This document shows positions 7,194-9,511 of a stretch of DNA of 9,511 nt, piece after piece. Below the pieces are notes generated by a model that saw only the letters and a list, made by a program, of their open reading frames with translations, was not told the DNA's origin and searched no databases. The translations under genes and the position numbers were made by a program. The stretch is from positions 1-9,511 of the forward strand of contig CANQXC010000031.1 of the NCBI GenBank assembly GCA_947627785.1, written 5' to 3'. Origin of the DNA: an uncultured Clostridia bacterium (GTDB taxonomy: Bacteria > Bacillota > Clostridia > TANB77 > CAG-508). The stretch's first letter is position 1. Every line of letters begins with the position of its first letter.

Positions 7194-7220
7194 TTAGCAC
7201 TTTCTATTGACAATTGCTAA
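7194..7220. promoter_or_regulatory. CIRCE operator 1 (HrcA binding site) over the -35 box
   Basis: TTAGCACTT-N9-AATTGCTAA follows the CIRCE consensus TTAGCACTC-N9-GAGTGCTAA, with 8 of 9 matches on the left and 7 of 9 on the right and the exact 9-nt spacer. The -35 hexamer TTGACA lies in its spacer, so bound HrcA would block RNA polymerase. Its position just upstream of hrcA supports autoregulation and release on heat stress. Confidence 0.88.
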
Positions 7221-7235
7221 AAAAAGATGTATTAT
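7207..7235 (+). promoter_or_regulatory. Sigma-A promoter of the hrcA-grpE-dnaK operon
   Basis: A perfect TTGACA (7207-7212) and TATTAT (7230-7235) are spaced 17 nt apart. Transcription would start near 7242, leaving a leader of about 37 nt. It is the strongest vegetative-type promoter in the window, held between two CIRCE-type operators, as expected for a heat-shock operon that is derepressed rather than activated. Confidence 0.82.
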
Positions 7236-7236
7236 A

Positions 7237-7263
7237 TTAGCAGTCCAAATAAAGGACTGCTAA
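7237..7263. promoter_or_regulatory. CIRCE-like operator 2, perfect dyad at the transcription start
   Basis: TTAGCAGTC-N9-GACTGCTAA is a perfect inverted repeat with the 9-nt CIRCE spacer (10 bp if the next base pair is counted). It differs from consensus by one symmetric change per arm (C to G at position 7). Its centre is 43 bp from that of operator 1, about four helical turns. It covers the predicted start of transcription and ends 4 nt before the hrcA ribosome binding site, GAGGTG (7268-7273). An RNA hairpin is less likely as its role because most of the left arm would precede the transcript start. HrcA binding is inferred. Confidence 0.72.
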
Positions 7264-7278
7264 TTTTGAGGTGAAAAC

Positions 7279-8295
7279 ATGTTAAATAGTAGAGAAAGAC
7301 AGGTTTTACAAGCCATAATTGAAGAGTATATAAATACAGCAGAGCCAGTTAGTTCAGGTAGTATCGTATCAAGATACAACTTAGAATATAGTAGTGCAAC
7401 AATTAGAAATGATATGGCAGAATTAGAAAAACAAGGATATATAGAAAAAACTCATACATCATCAGGAAGAATTCCATCAGCAAAAGGCTACAGATTTTAT
7501 GTTGATGAATTATTAAATGATGAAAATATAAGTTTAGATGAGATACAATATATAAAATCTCAATTAGAAACAAAAGTTGATGAAATAGAGGAATTAACAA
7601 AAATTGCAACAAACACAATTTCAGAAATAACTCACTATACGACTGTAGCTATTGGACCAGATGCAAGTAACAATATAATTTCAGATGTTAAGTTTATATC
7701 ATTAGGAAATAGAATTTTAATGGCAGTAGTTCTTACAGAAAATGGAGCTATAAAAGAAACAATTATCAAATATGATGAAGACATTTCAGAAAGCCAAATA
7801 GAAAGTTTAAATTATCTATTTAATAATAAATTAAAAGGTAAACCATTAACAAAAATAGATAAACCTATGGAGGAATATATTATTTCTTCTATGGAAGATC
7901 AAATACATGTAATAAAACCTATAATTAACCAAATGAATAAATCTTTAGAACAAACAGATCATATATATTTAGAGGGTGCAAATAATGTATTTGACTTTCC
8001 TGAATTTAAAAAAATTGATACAGCTAAAAATTTCCTAAATATAATAGACACAAAAGAACAAGTGATGGAAATACTAAATTCAGGATTAGCAAAAGATATA
8101 AACATATATATTGGAGAAGAAAATGAAAAAGAAGAATTAAAGGACTTAAGTATAGTAACATTTAGACATACAGTGGGAAATAAGGATTTTGGAACAATTG
8201 GAATAATAGGACCAAAGAGAATGGATTATTCAAAGGTTATTTCTGTAATGAAATATATTAGTAAAAAGCTCAATGAAAAATTAGATGATAAATAA
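7279..8295 (+). CDS. hrcA: Heat-inducible transcription repressor HrcA
   Basis: HrcA binds CIRCE operators and represses chaperone operons; heat stress releases it, and GroE is known to help it fold in relatives. The N-terminal winged-helix domain (about 1-75) is clear: RERQVLQAIIEEYI (5-18), AEPVSSGSI (21-29), the recognition region SSATIRNDMAELEKQGYI (38-55) and SSGRIPSAKGYRFYVD (61-76). The rest is the HrcA GAF-like and dimerisation part, ending in FGTIGIIGPKRMDYSKVISVM. At 338 residues it is full length. The ATG at 7279 has GAGGTG five nt upstream. It is the first gene of hrcA-grpE-dnaK, with two CIRCE-type sites at its own promoter, so it is autoregulated. The 47 nt to the grpE ribosome binding site region contain only a weak imperfect stem. 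Confidence 0.97.
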   Translation: MLNSRERQVLQAIIEEYINTAEPVSSGSIVSRYNLEYSSATIRNDMAELEKQGYIEKTHTSSGRIPSAKGYRFYVDELLNDENISLDEIQYIKSQLETKVDEIEELTKIATNTISEITHYTTVAIGPDASNNIISDVKFISLGNRILMAVVLTENGAIKETIIKYDEDISESQIESLNYLFNNKLKGKPLTKIDKPMEEYIISSMEDQIHVIKPIINQMNKSLEQTDHIYLEGANNVFDFPEFKKIDTAKNFLNIIDTKEQVMEILNSGLAKDINIYIGEENEKEELKDLSIVTFRHTVGNKDFGTIGIIGPKRMDYSKVISVMKYISKKLNEKLDDK

Positions 8296-8339
8296 AGCAT
8301 ATGAGGAAACTTTAGGTTATACCTCTATTAATATGAGAA

Positions 8340-8346
8340 AGGATGG
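8340..8346 (+). promoter_or_regulatory. Ribosome binding site that favours the later grpE start
   Basis: AGGATGG (within AAAGGATGG) lies 8 nt before ATG at 8355. The in-frame ATG at 8343 falls inside this site and has no proper Shine-Dalgarno of its own, so 8355 is the better start. The difference is four residues. Confidence 0.6.
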
Positions 8347-8354
8347 ATAAGAAA

Positions 8355-8849
8355 ATGTCAGAAGAGAAAAATAATCAAGAAGTAGAAGAAAAAGAAGAAA
8401 AGACAGAAGAAATTGAACTATCAAAAACAGAGCAAGAATTAGAAGAAACAGTAGATAGATTAAAAAGAGTAATGGCAGAATTTGAAAATTATAAAAAAAG
8501 AAATACTAAGGAAAGGGAAAGCTTATATAATTCATTATTAGCAGATATAATAGCAAGTTTTTTACCTGTATTAGATAACCTAGAAAAAGCAGCAACAACT
8601 GAGACAAAAGATGAAAAAATGAAACAAGGAATAGAATTGGTTGTTAAACAAATTCAAGATATATTTGCAAAGTTTGGTGTAGAAACAATAGAAACAGTAG
8701 GTAAACCATTTGATCCAGAATTTCACGAAGCAGTAAGTAGTGTTCAAGATGAAACTTTAGGAGAAAAAATTGTCAAAGAAGAATTTAGAAAAGGATATAA
8801 AATTGGACTTAAGGTTATACGCCATGCTATGGTTATCGTAGCAAATTAA
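8355..8849 (+). CDS. grpE: Nucleotide exchange factor GrpE
   Basis: GrpE acts as a dimer that drives ADP release from DnaK in the cytoplasmic chaperone cycle. With the start at 8355 it has 164 residues, slightly short for the family but complete. The first 25 or so residues are very acidic (Glu/Lys-rich) and probably disordered, followed by the long coiled-coil helix (about 25-65, with ENYKKRNTKERE) and the C-terminal beta domain. The family signature is seen as FDPEFHEAVS (119-128) and the conserved end KGYKIGLKVIRHAMVIVAN. It lies between hrcA and dnaK, the classical order, and is presumably transcribed from the CIRCE-controlled promoter. An alternative ATG at 8343 would add MDKK to the front. 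Confidence 0.95.
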   Translation: MSEEKNNQEVEEKEEKTEEIELSKTEQELEETVDRLKRVMAEFENYKKRNTKERESLYNSLLADIIASFLPVLDNLEKAATTETKDEKMKQGIELVVKQIQDIFAKFGVETIETVGKPFDPEFHEAVSSVQDETLGEKIVKEEFRKGYKIGLKVIRHAMVIVAN

Positions 8850-8903
8850 CATGAAATAGTTATTAATTTTAAAAATATATAAATTTTAAGGAGGATGACA
8901 TAT

Positions 8904-9511
8904 ATGTCAAAAATAATTGGTATCGATTTAGGTACAACAAACTCATGTGTAGCAGTTATGGAAGGTGGGGAAGCTGTTGTTATTCCAAATCCAGAAGGAA
9001 ATAGAACAACACCATCTGTAGTTGCATTTTCAAAAAATGGTGAAAGATTAGTAGGACAAATTGCAAAACGTCAAGCCGTTACTAATCCAGATCACACAGT
9101 TATCTCTATAAAAAGAGATATGGGAACAAACAAAAAGGTTAGGATTGAGGGAGATGAATTTTCTCCACAAGAAATTTCAGCAATGATTTTACAAAAATTA
9201 AAAACTGATGCAGAAAATTATTTGGGACAAAAAGTTACACAAGCAGTTATTACAGTTCCAGCATATTTTAGTGACTCTCAAAGACAAGCAACAAAAGATG
9301 CTGGTAAGATAGCAGGACTAGATGTTCTAAGAATTATAAATGAACCAACAGCAGCAGCTTTAGCTTATGGAATGGATAAAGAAGATAAAGACCAAAAAAT
9401 AATGGTATACGACTTAGGTGGAGGAACATTTGATGTTTCAATACTAGATATTGGTGATGGAGTATTCGAGGTTTTAGCTACAAGTGGAAATAACAGACTA
9501 GGTGGAGATGA
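8904..9511 (+). CDS. dnaK: Molecular chaperone DnaK (Hsp70), partial, 3' end outside window
   Basis: The first 202 codons, all in the ATPase domain, are present. DnaK binds unfolded peptide segments in an ATP-driven cycle with GrpE and DnaJ. Visible motifs are phosphate-1 GIDLGTTNSCV (6-16), the connect-1 segment INEPTAAALAYG (145-156) and phosphate-2 YDLGGGTFDVS (169-179). The segment after IKRDMGT runs quickly into FSPQEISAMILQKLK, lacking the insertion of about 23-27 residues found in Gram-negative DnaK; this deletion is a known Firmicutes signature. The ATG at 8904 has a perfect AAGGAGG (8888-8894) spaced 9 nt, stronger than those of hrcA and grpE, which fits a chaperone made in larger amounts. 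The 54 nt after grpE are AT-rich with no clear promoter. dnaJ would be expected next but is outside the window. Confidence 0.98.
   Translation, partial: MSKIIGIDLGTTNSCVAVMEGGEAVVIPNPEGNRTTPSVVAFSKNGERLVGQIAKRQAVTNPDHTVISIKRDMGTNKKVRIEGDEFSPQEISAMILQKLKTDAENYLGQKVTQAVITVPAYFSDSQRQATKDAGKIAGLDVLRIINEPTAAALAYGMDKEDKDQKIMVYDLGGGTFDVSILDIGDGVFEVLATSGNNRLGGD

Noticed and set aside
8299..8332. Imperfect GAGG...CCTC stem between hrcA and grpE as a terminator or RNA-processing site
   Set aside because: The stem is short with bulges and lacks a T-run; hrcA and grpE are expected to be co-transcribed.
8343..8354. ATG at 8343 as the grpE start
   Set aside because: It falls inside the likely Shine-Dalgarno AAAGGATGG; ATG at 8355 has the right spacing. 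The choice is not certain and changes only four residues.

Overview
The window is very AT-rich (around 30% GC or a little less by eye) and uses AT-biased codons throughout. It looks like chromosomal DNA from a spore-forming low-GC Firmicute, most likely a member of the Clostridia. Three things support this: a cotJABC spore-coat operon, the hrcA-grpE-dnaK gene order with CIRCE operators, and a DnaK ATPase domain that lacks the insertion typical of Gram-negative DnaK. The species cannot be told from the sequence. I see no insertion sequence, phage gene, CRISPR array, tRNA or rRNA.

Layout. Positions 1-918 (minus strand) hold cotJA, cotJB and the start of cotJC, overlapping end to end, with a possible sigma-E promoter near 964-991. 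From a divergent promoter, metG (1093-2700, plus) encodes a methionyl-tRNA synthetase with two zinc knuckles and no C-terminal tRNA-binding domain. A hairpin terminator at 2708-2747 separates it from an orphan sensor histidine kinase (2769-3995, plus). A perfect 18-bp stem-loop at 4000-4040 ends both the kinase and the convergent murC (5447-4062, minus). Across another divergent promoter region lies a 519-residue protein (5621-7180, plus): a PPP-type metallophosphatase domain fused to an N-terminal region I do not recognise. The heat-shock operon hrcA (7279-8295), grpE (8355-8849) and dnaK (8904 to the window end, partial) follows.

How the genes work together. CotJA, CotJB and CotJC are coat proteins made in the mother cell, and CotJC is a manganese-catalase homologue. 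HrcA represses its own operon through CIRCE; GrpE is the nucleotide-exchange factor for DnaK. MurC and MetRS are essential housekeeping enzymes. The kinase and the phosphatase have no recognisable partner here.

Most worth a second look: two CIRCE-type operators around the hrcA promoter, one over the -35 box and one over the start of transcription, centred 43 bp apart; the phosphatase with an uncharacterised N-terminal half; and cysteine-rich N-terminal extensions on both CotJA and CotJB. I see no clear evidence of an entirely new multi-gene system; most of the window is core chromosome.
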